Source: Citrobacter sp. (lineage in GTDB: Bacteria > Pseudomonadota > Gammaproteobacteria > Enterobacterales > Enterobacteriaceae). From it: 64,000 bases of DNA. Where the stretch lies: positions 10,442-74,441 of the forward strand of contig DXKH01000059.1 of assembly GCA_019415335.1 (NCBI GenBank). The letters run 5' to 3'. Below the pieces are notes generated by a model that saw only the letters and a list, made by a program, of their open reading frames with translations, made no database searches and had not been told where the DNA came from. Position numbers and translations under genes: made by a program. Below are positions 39,482 through 53,441 of this stretch, one piece after another. Position 1 is the stretch's first letter; the number at the start of each line of letters is the position of its first letter.

Positions 39482-40396
39482 ATGAATAAACGGACGACAT
39501 CAACACCCCATGATATTGTGTTTAAACAATTCTTGTCCCATCCAGAAACCGCCAGGGATTTTTTAGATATTCATTTACCCAGCGTCTTGCATCACATTTG
39601 CGATCTCAATACGCTGCAACTGGAGTCAGGGAGTTTTATTGAAGAGAATATGCGAGCCTATTACTCTGATATTCTCTACTCCTTAAAAACGCAAACCGGT
39701 AAGGGATATATTTACGCCTTAGTTGAACACCAGAGTTCGCCCGATCGCCATATGGCATTTCGCCTGATGCGTTACGCGATTGCCGCTATGCAGCGCCACC
39801 TTGATGCCGGACACGACACCTTACCGCTGGTCATCCCGGTGCTCTTCTATCATGGACTGGTCAGTCCCTACCCTTATTCGATGCGCTGGTTGGATGAGTT
39901 TACCCTTCCTGCGCTTGTGGAAAAATTCTATACCGCCGCGTTTCCCCTCGTGGATATTACCGTGACGCCGGATGATGAAATTATGCAACACCGCCGCGTC
40001 GCTATTCTTGAAATATTGCAAAAACATATTCGCCTGCGCGATATTAACGAATTAGCAGATAAGTTGGTTATATTAATTAATCGAAACACGCTCACGTCAG
40101 CGCAGCTAAAAACGGTATTGCATTATATTTTAGAAACGGGGAAAGTAGAAAATCAACAAACCTTTATCCATTATCTGGCCAGTCAATCATCTGAACACAG
40201 GGACACAATTATGACAGTAGCGGAATATCTGAGAAATGAAGGGCGTGAAGAAGGACAAAGAGTCGCCGCACTACGTATTGCCAGAGAAATGCTGAAAAAT
40301 GGGCTCGCACTCCCACTCGTTATTAGCGTGACGGGCATCGATGAACAGACGTTACATCAATCCGAGGACGAGAACGTAACGTCGTTACAGCTTTAG
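39482..40396 (+). CDS. Rpn-family recombination-promoting nuclease (PD-(D/E)XK, accessory)
   Basis: The 304 residues belong to the Rpn/YhgA-like family of RecA-independent recombination-promoting DNases, recently tied to phage defence. Residues [19 protein letters not shown] (10-28) are the family N-terminus. The nuclease centre shows D63 (YYSDILYSL) and E82-x-Q84 (YALVEHQSS), the PD-(D/E)XK variant. The C-terminus has the typical [19 protein letters not shown] helix. The start has AAAAGGAAG before it. Codons are more A+T-rich than in the neighbours. It sits between yfgD and hda, adjacent in E. coli K-12, and its last 12 nt overlap the hda 3' end tail to tail. Confidence 0.9.
   Translation: MNKRTTSTPHDIVFKQFLSHPETARDFLDIHLPSVLHHICDLNTLQLESGSFIEENMRAYYSDILYSLKTQTGKGYIYALVEHQSSPDRHMAFRLMRYAIAAMQRHLDAGHDTLPLVIPVLFYHGLVSPYPYSMRWLDEFTLPALVEKFYTAAFPLVDITVTPDDEIMQHRRVAILEILQKHIRLRDINELADKLVILINRNTLTSAQLKTVLHYILETGKVENQQTFIHYLASQSSEHRDTIMTVAEYLRNEGREEGQRVAALRIAREMLKNGLALPLVISVTGIDEQTLHQSEDENVTSLQL
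40211..40396 (+). CDS. Candidate intragenic short Rpn product (RpnS-like antitoxin)
   Basis: Codon 244 of the Rpn gene is an in-frame ATG with AGGGA ending about 7 nt upstream (CACAGGGACACAATTATG). Translation from it would give a 61-residue protein, [20 protein letters not shown] onward, identical to the nuclease C-terminus. Several E. coli Rpn genes make such C-terminal proteins, which bind and inhibit the full-length toxin. The position, size and SD fit that pattern. The assignment is inference; no experimental support exists in the sequence itself. Confidence 0.6.
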   Translation: MTVAEYLRNEGREEGQRVAALRIAREMLKNGLALPLVISVTGIDEQTLHQSEDENVTSLQL

Positions 40397-41086
40397 GATC
40401 TCTTTAACGAACGGGATAGTTAATTTGCGCTGCGCGGTGATGGAGGCGTGATCAAGCTGATCGAGCGTCATAAACAGCGTACGCATTTCCCTGTCGAGTC
40501 GTTTAAGCAAGAAGCGTCCTACGTCTTCCGGGAGTTCAAATCCGCGCAGTCGGGCGCGTAGCTGTAGCGCCTGCAGTTTGTCTTCATCTGACAAGGGTTG
40601 CAGCTTGTAGATTTGTCCCCAGTCCAGGCGCGAGGCCAGATCGGGTAACCCCAGTTTTAACTGGCGCGGTGGGCGATCGCCGGTGATCAGTAACCGTGTT
40701 TTTCCGGATTCCAGAATGCGGTTATAGAGATCAAAAATGGCCATCTCCCACAGTTCATCCCCGGCAACGCATTCGATGTTGTCGATACAGACTAACGACA
40801 GATGCTCCATCCCATCGAGCACCTCCGGTACAAACCAGGTGCGTTTGTCCAGCGGCACATAACCTACCGCATCACCACGCTGAGACAGTTCAGCACAGGC
40901 GGCATGCAGCAAATGGCTGCGGCCCGCGCCTTCACGCGACCAGAGATAGATGTATCCGCTATGCTCCTGACGCAGCACATTTTGCAGTGCGGCCAGTAAA
41001 GAGGCGTTATCCCCCGGCCAGAAACTTGCGAAAGTTTCGTCGTCAGGCAGATAAAGTGGCAAAGAGAGCTGTGCCGGTGTGTTCAG
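40385..41086 (-). CDS. hda: DnaA regulatory inactivator Hda
   Basis: Hda is an AAA+ protein that, bound to the DNA-loaded sliding clamp, stimulates DnaA-ATP hydrolysis and prevents re-initiation of replication. I choose the non-standard CTG at 41086-41084 because it yields the 233-residue E. coli-like protein ([11 protein letters not shown]) with GAGG about 6 nt upstream; I recall CUG being reported as the E. coli hda start. The clamp-binding QLSLPL is at 6-11; [13 protein letters not shown] is the Walker A region and LVCIDNIE is Walker B. An alternative GTG start at 41131 would add 15 residues. Confidence 0.9.
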   Translation of the reverse strand: MNTPAQLSLPLYLPDDETFASFWPGDNASLLAALQNVLRQEHSGYIYLWSREGAGRSHLLHAACAELSQRGDAVGYVPLDKRTWFVPEVLDGMEHLSLVCIDNIECVAGDELWEMAIFDLYNRILESGKTRLLITGDRPPRQLKLGLPDLASRLDWGQIYKLQPLSDEDKLQALQLRARLRGFELPEDVGRFLLKRLDREMRTLFMTLDQLDHASITAQRKLTIPFVKEILKL

Positions 41087-41151
41087 AGAGACCTCAATCC
41101 AGATTTCATTCAATCGCGATGAGTTTACCACAGAATTCTGTCGTGTTAGAA

Positions 41152-41172
41152 CCGGGCAGCATCACTGCCCGG
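41152..41172 (-). terminator. Hairpin between uraA and hda
   Basis: CCGGGCAG/CTGCCCGG forms a perfect 8-bp stem 12 nt beyond the uraA stop. The minus-strand sequence after it is TTCTAAC, a weak U tract, so read-through into hda is possible. Confidence 0.6.
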
Positions 41173-41183
41173 CACCTGTATTA

Positions 41184-42470
41184 CTATTGCGATGTATCCG
41201 CATCTTCCGCGTCCAGCACCACTTCTTCCGGGCGCAGGACAGAGATCAGCTTGAAGATCAGGCTCAGCGCGATCCCAACGATGGTCGCCAGCGCCATCCC
41301 TTTCAGCTCCGCCGCGCCAATGTGTACCTTCGCACCGCTGACGCCGATGATCAGGATGACAGAGGTCAGGATCAGGTTCTGGGCTTTGTTGTAATCCACT
41401 TTCGATTCAATCAGCACGCGAATACCGGATGCGCCGATCACCCCGTACAGCAGCAATGACACTCCACCCATCACCGGCAGCGGAATGATCTGGATCGCCG
41501 CCGCCAGTTTACCGACGCAGGACAGCAGAATAGCGAAAATCGCCGCGCCGCCGATCACCCAGGTACTGTAAACACGCGTGATAGCCATCACGCCAATGTT
41601 CTCACCATAGGTGGTGTTCGGCGTGGAGCCGAAGAAGCCAGAAATCACTGTCGACAGACCGTTGGCAAACATCGAACGATGCAGCCCTGGATCGCGAACC
41701 AGATCTTTTTTGACGATGTTCGCCGTCACCACCAGGTGACCGACGTGTTCGGCGATCACCACCAGCGCTGCAGGCAGAATGGTCAGAATAGCAAACCACT
41801 CAAAGCGAGGGGTGTAGAAGGTTGGCAGCGCAAACCAGTGCGCCTCGGCAATCGGTGTGGTATCAACCACGCCCATCACAAATGACAGTGCATAACCTGC
41901 CAGCACCCCAATCAGGATCGGGATAATCGCAAGGAAACCACGGAACAGCACCGAGCCGAACACGGTCACCGCCAGCGTCACCATCGAGATAATGATGGTC
42001 TTCGAATCCGCAGATTGTCCTTCCGCAGGCAGCAGTCCGGCCATACCGGCGGCAACGCCAGCCAGTTCAAGACCGATGACGGCAACGATTGCGCCCATTG
42101 CCGCAGGAGGAAACATCACGTCCAGCCAGCCGGTACCGGCTTTCTTCACAATGAAAGAGACCAGGCAGAACAGCACGCCACACATAATGAAGCCACCCAG
42201 CGCCACTTCGTATCCCAACGGTAATAACAACAGAACCGGAGAGATAAAGGCGAAGCTTGAACCTAAATAGGCAGGGATTTTTCCTTTACAGATAAAGAGA
42301 TACAGCAACGTTCCGATCCCGTTGAATAACAGAACGGTGGCTGGGTTGATATGAAACAGAACTGGCACCAGCACGGTTGCGCCAAACATGGCGAACAGGT
42401 GTTGCAAACTAAGCGGGATTGTCTGTAAAAGCGGCGGTCTTTCACTCACCCCGATAGCACGGCGCGTCAT
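41184..42470 (-). CDS. uraA: Uracil:proton symporter UraA
   Basis: UraA is the inner-membrane uracil permease of the NCS2/NAT family. The 428 residues (429 in E. coli) are nearly all hydrophobic, consistent with the 14-segment fold. Family stretches include FINPATVLLFNGIGTLLY-type helices, NTTYGENIGVMAITRVYS and IIPLPVMGGVSLLLYG. It follows upp after 95 nt that include a terminator-like hairpin, so its expression may be lower than that of upp. Together they take up uracil and convert it to UMP. Confidence 0.96.
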   Translation of the reverse strand: MTRRAIGVSERPPLLQTIPLSLQHLFAMFGATVLVPVLFHINPATVLLFNGIGTLLYLFICKGKIPAYLGSSFAFISPVLLLLPLGYEVALGGFIMCGVLFCLVSFIVKKAGTGWLDVMFPPAAMGAIVAVIGLELAGVAAGMAGLLPAEGQSADSKTIIISMVTLAVTVFGSVLFRGFLAIIPILIGVLAGYALSFVMGVVDTTPIAEAHWFALPTFYTPRFEWFAILTILPAALVVIAEHVGHLVVTANIVKKDLVRDPGLHRSMFANGLSTVISGFFGSTPNTTYGENIGVMAITRVYSTWVIGGAAIFAILLSCVGKLAAAIQIIPLPVMGGVSLLLYGVIGASGIRVLIESKVDYNKAQNLILTSVILIIGVSGAKVHIGAAELKGMALATIVGIALSLIFKLISVLRPEEVVLDAEDADTSQ

Positions 42471-42520
42471 AGTGTTTTCCTCTGAGTGTGTTTGTTATGA
42501 GTCGTTGAGTTGTTTTATTC

Positions 42521-42549
42521 AAAAAAAAGCCGACTCTTAAAGTCGGCTA
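42521..42549 (-). terminator. Terminator-like hairpin between upp and uraA
   Basis: On the minus strand AGCCGACTTTAAGAGTCGGCT (42548-42528) is followed by eight T residues (seven besides the stem end). It looks like a full intrinsic terminator within the upp-uraA operon and would attenuate uraA. Confidence 0.82.
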
Positions 42550-42565
42550 TTTATTAGTTATTCAC

Positions 42566-43192
42566 TTACTTAGTACCAAAAATCTTATCGCCGGCATCAC
42601 CCAGCCCCGGAATAATGTATCCGTGCTCGTTTAATCCCTGGTCGATCGATGCAGTGTAGAGCTCCACATCCGGATGCGCTTTTTCCAGCGCGGCGATGCC
42701 TTCCGGCGCCGCCACCAGCACCAGCACTTTGATGCTGCTGCAGCCCGCTTTTTTCAGCAGATCGATGGTTGCGATAACAGACCCCCCGGTCGCCAGCATC
42801 GGGTCGACGATCAACGCCATGCGCTCGTCGATATGAGAAACCAGTTTCTGGAAATACGGGACCGGCTCCAGCGTCTCTTCGTTACGGTACATGCCGACCA
42901 CGCTGATACGCGCGCTCGGGACGTTTTCCAGCACGCCATCCATCATCCCCAAGCCTGCACGCAGGATAGGCACGACGGTAATTTTTTTGCCTTTGATTTG
43001 GTCCACTTCGACCGGACCATTCCAGCCTTCAATGGTCACTTTTTCGGTTTCCAGGCCCGCAGTCGCTTCGTAGGTCAGCAGACTGCCTACTTCCGAGGCG
43101 AGTTCACGAAAGCGTTTGGTGCTGATATCGTTCTCACGCATCAGACCCAGCTTGTGTTTGACGAGTGGGTGTTTGACTTCCACGATCTTCAT
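42566..43192 (-). CDS. upp: Uracil phosphoribosyltransferase
   Basis: Upp salvages uracil with PRPP to form UMP. The 208 residues match E. coli. The PRPP-binding loop is [16 protein letters not shown], and the uracil site is near the C-terminus ([22 protein letters not shown]). The SD AAAGGAGAAGAG lies directly before the ATG. The promoter carries the T-rich start site described separately. uraA is the downstream partner. Confidence 0.97.
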   Translation of the reverse strand: MKIVEVKHPLVKHKLGLMRENDISTKRFRELASEVGSLLTYEATAGLETEKVTIEGWNGPVEVDQIKGKKITVVPILRAGLGMMDGVLENVPSARISVVGMYRNEETLEPVPYFQKLVSHIDERMALIVDPMLATGGSVIATIDLLKKAGCSSIKVLVLVAAPEGIAALEKAHPDVELYTASIDQGLNEHGYIIPGLGDAGDKIFGTK

Positions 43193-43227
43193 ACTCTTCT
43201 CCTTTCCTCAGACGAGTGGCAACCACA

Positions 43228-43268
43228 AAAAAATCGCCGGATTATACCGCTTTTCCTCTCTGACGCAA
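43228..43268 (-). promoter_or_regulatory. upp: upp promoter with reiterative-transcription start (GATTTTTTTG)
   Basis: On the minus strand TTGCGT (43268-43263), 16 nt, TATAAT (43246-43241), then CCGGC and GATTTTTTTG. In E. coli upp the start in GATTTTTT... lets RNA polymerase slip and add extra U residues when UTP is high, aborting transcripts. The same arrangement with seven T residues is preserved here. Confidence 0.8.
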
Positions 43269-43323
43269 CATAACGTATGCATGACCTGGATCAAGCAAAG
43301 TGGTATACGTTTGGGTGATGAGT

Positions 43324-43353
43324 ATAAAACATGCCCCGCATTCTGTGCGGGGC
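43324..43353 (-). terminator. Probable terminator of the GH1 gene
   Basis: The perfect 8-bp stem GCCCCGCA/TGCGGGGC (43333-43340 with 43346-43353) lies about 20 nt past the 6-phospho-beta-glucosidase stop and is followed on the minus strand by ATGTTTTATA, a modest U tract. Confidence 0.65.
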
Positions 43354-43373
43354 CGAGTATCAAGTGGCTGAAA

Positions 43374-44849
<1,476 letters not shown>

Positions 44850-44892
44850 TTATGATACTGAGCAATCCCGGCAATGCTTTCAAGGGTGAAAC

Positions 44893-44906
44893 TGAACCCG
44901 GTTTCA
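44893..44906 (-). promoter_or_regulatory. AscG/LacI-family type operator, distal
   Basis: TGAACCCGGTTTCA again matches 13 of 14 bases of TGAAACCGGTTTCA. Its centre is 57 bp from that of the proximal site, a spacing that could allow looping by a tetrameric LacI-family repressor. Confidence 0.65.
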
Positions 44907-44990
44907 TTTTCGTGGTTCAGGTCATAAAAACGCCACACTGTGGAGAAAATGCAAGAAATCTCAACAGAAAAAAACGGATGCAACGCAGGC

Positions 44991-45019
44991 TCGCAAACGT
45001 TTGCTTTCCCTGTTAGAAT
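44991..45019 (+). promoter_or_regulatory. purMN promoter -10 with PurR operator
   Basis: TCGCAAACGTTTGCTT (44991-45006) fits the PurR consensus except at its first base and is nearly palindromic. TAGAAT at 45014-45019 is a likely -10 box, so the operator covers the promoter spacer. Confidence 0.82.
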
Positions 45020-45045
45020 TGCGCCGAATTTTACTTTTACCGTAA

Positions 45046-46103
<1,058 letters not shown>

Positions 46104-46104
<1 letters not shown>

Positions 46105-46742
46105 TGAATATTGTGGTGCTTATTTCCGGTAACGGAAGCAATTTGCAGGCGATTATTGATGCCTGTAAAGAGAAGAAAATCAACGGCACCCTGCGGGCAG
46201 TATTCAGCAACAAGGCCGATGCGTTCGGCCTTGAGCGAGCCAGAAAAGCGGCAATCCCGGCCCATACGCTGACGGCTGACCAGTTTGCCAGCCGTGAAGC
46301 GTTTGACCGCGAGCTGATCCTTGAGATTGACGCCTATGCGCCTGATGTGGTGGTGCTGGCCGGTTTTATGCGTATTCTGAGCCCGGCGTTTGTCGCGCAC
46401 TACAACGGAAGACTGCTGAATATTCACCCTTCCCTGTTGCCCAAATACCCTGGTTTGCACACCCACCGCCAGGCGCTGGAAAATGGCGATGAGGAGCATG
46501 GCACCTCGGTCCACTTTGTGACAGACGAGCTCGACGGTGGGCCGGTTATTTTGCAGTCAAAAGTCCCGGTGTTTGAAGGCGATGACGAAGATGAAATCAC
46601 CGCCCGCGTTCAGGTACAGGAACACGCCATTTATCCGCTGGTCGTCAGTTGGTTTGTGGACGGTCGACTGAAAATGCACGATAACGCCGCCTGGCTGGAC
46701 GGTGTTCGCCTGCCGCCACAGGGTTACGCAGCCGACGAATAA
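46104..46742 (+). CDS. purN: Phosphoribosylglycinamide formyltransferase PurN
   Basis: PurN transfers a formyl group from 10-formyl-tetrahydrofolate to GAR. The 212 residues match E. coli. The phosphate-binding SGNGSNLQAI is at 8-17 and the catalytic segment is NIHPSLLPKYPGLHTH; the downstream acidic VHFVTDELDGGPVI supplies the other conserved catalytic residue. Its start overlaps purM by 1 nt, so translation is coupled. A REP unit follows its stop. Confidence 0.97.
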
Positions 46743-46748
46743 AACCGT

Positions 46749-46780
46749 GCCGGATATCGGACGTCCCTTATCCGGCCTGC
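46749..46780. repeat. REP unit between purN and ppk
   Basis: GCCGGATATCGGACGTCC to CTTATCCGGCCTGC is a single REP palindrome just past the purN stop, probably protecting the purMN 3' end. Confidence 0.82.
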
Positions 46781-46926
46781 AGTTCTCTTCAGACCTCCAG
46801 TCCCCCTTCCTCTTTGCGATCAGACGGTTTATTGTCATACTTTTCTGGCACAGTTGGACATCTGAGCGCAATGCTCGCCATAATAATCAGGCAGTGTCCC
46901 GTGAATAAAACGGAGTATAAGTATTA

Positions 46927-50539
<3,613 letters not shown>

Positions 50540-50546
50540 ATCACAC

Positions 50547-52787
50547 TCAGGTGCCAGTCACTGGCACCTGCTCTTTCAGCGTATCGCTTAACGGCTGCGG
50601 CACGCCGATTAAGTATCCCTGCATGTAGTCAATCCCCAGCGAAATCGCCGCACGGCGAATCTCCTCGTTTTCGACAAATTCAGCGACCACCTGCATTTTC
50701 TTCATACGCGCCAGATGACAGATTGAGGCCACGATCTGATAGTCGAGGCTATTCGAAACGATATTGCGGATGAAACTACCGTCAATCTTCAGAATATTGG
50801 CGTTCACGTTTTTCAGCCTTGCATAACTGGCGTAACCCGTACCAAAGTCATCAATAGCGATTTGGCAGCCCAGCTGTTGCAGATTTTGCAGCGTTACCTC
50901 CGCCTGGCCGGCATTCATCAGCGCCTGACTTTCTGTCACTTCAAATATCAATTGCCAGGCTTCGATCTGGTATTTGCTCAGCAGTTTGCTGATGTCCTGC
51001 GCAAACTTTGCCCGACAGACAGACGACGCCGACAGATTAAGCGCAAAACGGCGGGCAGGCATCTGCGCGCGATTCTCTGCCATAAAGCGTAACGTATGTT
51101 CGATAACCCAGAGATCAATTCTGGAAGAGAGACCAAACTCGTGCGCAACGGGCAGGAAGGTATTAGGGTTTATCATCCCACCGTCCTCGTCCAGCAATCG
51201 CAGTAAAATCTCATGATAAACATCGCCGCGAAGCCCTTCGATTGGCTGCGCCATCAGACAAAAACGGTCATGTTCCAGCGCATGCTGCAACCGGTTCATC
51301 ATCGCGACTTTGTCCCTCAGATTACGCTGCATGTTCATGGCGCCACGACGCTCTAGATTTTCTGGCGTGTTGGTCATGATGGACAACTCAGCAATAGTGC
51401 TTAACTCACCCAGCAACAAATAGATGTGGTTTACCGGGGAACGCACATAGCAATAGCTCATCCCCACCTGCGGTATGAACGTCATGCCATCCCAGACAAA
51501 CCGGAACCTCTTGATATGCTCATCCAGCTCTTCAATACGTTGCTGATGAGACTCTGTATTTAAGCGCAGCAACAGATCAGGCCCGGACATTTGGTAAACA
51601 TGTTCATCTGGCCCCAACTTTTCGGCTATCCAATGAGAGATTTGCTGCTTGTATTGGATACGCAACATTATCCCGTAATTTTTAACGAGAAATTCCAGTT
51701 CAGGCACGCGCAGAAAGCACAGTGCTGACCAGGGCGTACTTCTCAGCGCGCGGTTAAGTGCGCGAAGATTGGGAAGATGGACAACCGGGTCGAGGAATGC
51801 AAGACGACGGGCACGCCCGCTTACAATCCGCTGGCGCGTTGCCAGCACCGCCATGTAATTCACAATAAAAGAAAAAACCAGAAAGCTGGAAGAGGTAATC
51901 GCCAGTTGCACATCGTAGCCCGAATAATAGGGTGTATAACTTCTGTAATTATGAATCGCAATAATTAAAACCGGCGCCCACAGTAACGATATGAAACGAT
52001 ATCCATAACGCATCGCTCCCCATAACATAACCGGGAGTAATAACGACATTGTATAGTTTGTGCTGAATATTGAACTATTTTCATTCAGCGGCATACAAAG
52101 CAAAGACATTAACGCAGATAATACCAGCAGCCAAATAATGACCTCCTTTTGCGAGGCCTTGGCATCAAACTGCAACTTTAACTGCGAATAATAACCACGC
52201 AAATGCAACGGGTTACGAATAACGCGAATAATAAAGTAAAAGAGTGGTACGCCAATCAAATTCCCCACCAGAATGCCCTGGTAGTTTATTAATGCATTGA
52301 TGTTAAACGGTGTTGCTCCCATTAAGCTCAGCTTACTTTCATACATCCCCACAAAGACTGCGATCTGGAAAAGCACCAGAAATAGCGTCGCAGGACAAAA
52401 TACATGCCAAAAAATGCGAGGAAATACCAGCTGCGCGTCACCGTGCGAGATGTTGTTACGCCGGGGCGTAAAGACGCGATATCCACCCCAACTGAGCACG
52501 ATAGCAATAAGAAAATGCGCAACAATGGGCAACGTTTCTGCCAATCCAACCTGAGGATATTTGCGAATAAAAATCGCCAGAACAATTCCGGGTAATGCAG
52601 CCCAGCCAAAAAAAATCATCAGGCTCATCATGAGCGATAACGGTAAGTAGAAAAGGATGACATCCCCGGTGGCCACATGCGCATAGGTATTCGTATGGCT
52701 CACAAGCGGTAAAAACAGGGAAGGCAAAATCAGAGGTAGTCCCCACCACTTATCTCTGATTGCAATATAACTTTTATTCAGTCGCAT
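50547..52787 (-). CDS. pdeF: Cyclic-di-GMP phosphodiesterase YfgF (PdeF)
   Basis: YfgF hydrolyses cyclic-di-GMP, with a role reported under anaerobic conditions in E. coli. The 746 residues comprise a multi-span membrane sensor (about 1-320), a degenerate GGDEF domain lacking the GGDEF motif, and an EAL domain whose signature reads EILLRL (E526) with IDDFGTGYASY further on. An FNR-like box lies about 130 nt upstream. Its last codons lie in a perfect palindrome and it converges with ppx, leaving 7 nt between the stops. Confidence 0.94.
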   Translation of the reverse strand: MRLNKSYIAIRDKWWGLPLILPSLFLPLVSHTNTYAHVATGDVILFYLPLSLMMSLMIFFGWAALPGIVLAIFIRKYPQVGLAETLPIVAHFLIAIVLSWGGYRVFTPRRNNISHGDAQLVFPRIFWHVFCPATLFLVLFQIAVFVGMYESKLSLMGATPFNINALINYQGILVGNLIGVPLFYFIIRVIRNPLHLRGYYSQLKLQFDAKASQKEVIIWLLVLSALMSLLCMPLNENSSIFSTNYTMSLLLPVMLWGAMRYGYRFISLLWAPVLIIAIHNYRSYTPYYSGYDVQLAITSSSFLVFSFIVNYMAVLATRQRIVSGRARRLAFLDPVVHLPNLRALNRALRSTPWSALCFLRVPELEFLVKNYGIMLRIQYKQQISHWIAEKLGPDEHVYQMSGPDLLLRLNTESHQQRIEELDEHIKRFRFVWDGMTFIPQVGMSYCYVRSPVNHIYLLLGELSTIAELSIMTNTPENLERRGAMNMQRNLRDKVAMMNRLQHALEHDRFCLMAQPIEGLRGDVYHEILLRLLDEDGGMINPNTFLPVAHEFGLSSRIDLWVIEHTLRFMAENRAQMPARRFALNLSASSVCRAKFAQDISKLLSKYQIEAWQLIFEVTESQALMNAGQAEVTLQNLQQLGCQIAIDDFGTGYASYARLKNVNANILKIDGSFIRNIVSNSLDYQIVASICHLARMKKMQVVAEFVENEEIRRAAISLGIDYMQGYLIGVPQPLSDTLKEQVPVTGT
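50548..50570. terminator. Perfect palindrome spanning the pdeF stop, between ppx and pdeF
   Basis: CAGGTGCCAGT-C-ACTGGCACCTG is an 11-1-11 perfect inverted repeat that overlaps the last codons of pdeF and follows the ppx stop by 8 nt. Plus-strand sequence CTCTTTC follows it. It is a likely bidirectional 3'-end structure. Confidence 0.6.
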
Positions 52788-52916
52788 AGATGCTCAGCGG
52801 AACCCCCTGAATCCTGAAGGGGTGTATCAGACAGGCATCCCACCTGACGTCAAAATTAAGATGAAAAACTCACCATACATGTCGCACCGATTTTAGTTAT
52901 CAACGGGAAGTAAATT

Positions 52917-52930
52917 TTGACATATATCAA
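52917..52930 (-). promoter_or_regulatory. FNR-like box upstream of pdeF
   Basis: TTGAC-ATAT-ATCAA matches the FNR consensus TTGAT-N4-ATCAA in nine of ten defined bases. FNR control of yfgF has been described in E. coli, so anaerobic regulation is likely here too. Confidence 0.7.
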
Positions 52931-53067
52931 ATAATTTAGTCCCCATTAATCAATTATTACCTTTATTTCACTGCGTTATCATTTTCACATTATTAACGCA
53001 AATAATGTAATTAATTTTCATAACACCTGAATATGAATCAACTGACGCAATTTTACATAATCAAGAA

Positions 53068-53096
53068 TTGACCCGCTCGGCGCTGTGTGCCTTAAT
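53068..53096 (+). promoter_or_regulatory. Candidate sigma-70 promoter of yfgG
   Basis: TTGACC (53068-53073), a 17-nt spacer and CTTAAT (53091-53096) lie about 40 nt before the yfgG start. The -35 is strong and the -10 is poor. Confidence 0.45.
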
Positions 53097-53136
53097 GTAC
53101 TTATCGCCCGTTTGGGCATCCCTTAAGGAACCTTTT

Positions 53137-53328
53137 GTGAGTCAGGCATCCAGTATGCGAAAACGACATCGATTTAACAGTCGCATGACCCGTATCGTAT
53201 TGCTTATCAGCTTTATCTTCTTTTTTGGACGTTTTGTCTACTCTTCTATCGGTGCCTGGCATCATCATCAGGACAAAAAAGACGCACACCAATCCAGTCT
53301 CTCTGTCGAAAAGCCTGCTCAACGTTAA
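53137..53328 (+). CDS. yfgG: YfgG, small membrane protein
   Basis: The 63-residue protein begins at GTG 53137 (MSQASSMRKRHRFNS) with AAGGA about 8 nt upstream, matching the length of E. coli YfgG; a longer frame from 53068 is unsupported. A basic N-terminus precedes one hydrophobic segment (about 19-34, IVLLISFIFFFGRFVY) and a polar tail with a HHHQ cluster (AWHHHQD). E. coli YfgG has been linked to nickel/cobalt stress tolerance. E. coli K-12 has yfgH and yfgI before guaA; both are missing here. Confidence 0.88.
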   Translation: MSQASSMRKRHRFNSRMTRIVLLISFIFFFGRFVYSSIGAWHHHQDKKDAHQSSLSVEKPAQR

Positions 53329-53380
53329 TCCTTTTATTCCAGACAGAAACCATTAAGTCTTTTATACGCCTGCATAAAAC

Positions 53381-53412
53381 AAAAAACCCTCTGCATAAAC
53401 AGAGGGTTTTGT
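53381..53412. terminator. Bidirectional terminator between yfgG and guaA
   Basis: AACCCTCTG/CAGAGGGTT forms a 9-bp stem (53385-53408) with TTTTG on the plus strand and TTTTTTGTTTT on the minus strand, serving both converging genes. Confidence 0.85.
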
Positions 53413-53441
53413 CGATTATACATCAGCAACGTAAGGGGATA

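Larger units (their letters stand above)
52788..53136. other. Intergenic region between pdeF and yfgG
   Basis: This 349-nt, AT-rich divergent region holds the pdeF promoter side with an FNR-like box (52917-52930), a small CCCCT...AGGGG inverted repeat near 52804-52820 in the pdeF leader, and a candidate yfgG promoter at 53068-53096. I see no ORF in it that resembles a gene. Confidence 0.5.

Noticed and set aside
46832..46870. Pho-box-like TTGTCAT...TTGGACA motifs upstream of ppk
   Set aside because: The two heptamers are 22 bp apart but the middle repeat does not match, so the resemblance to a PhoB site is too weak.
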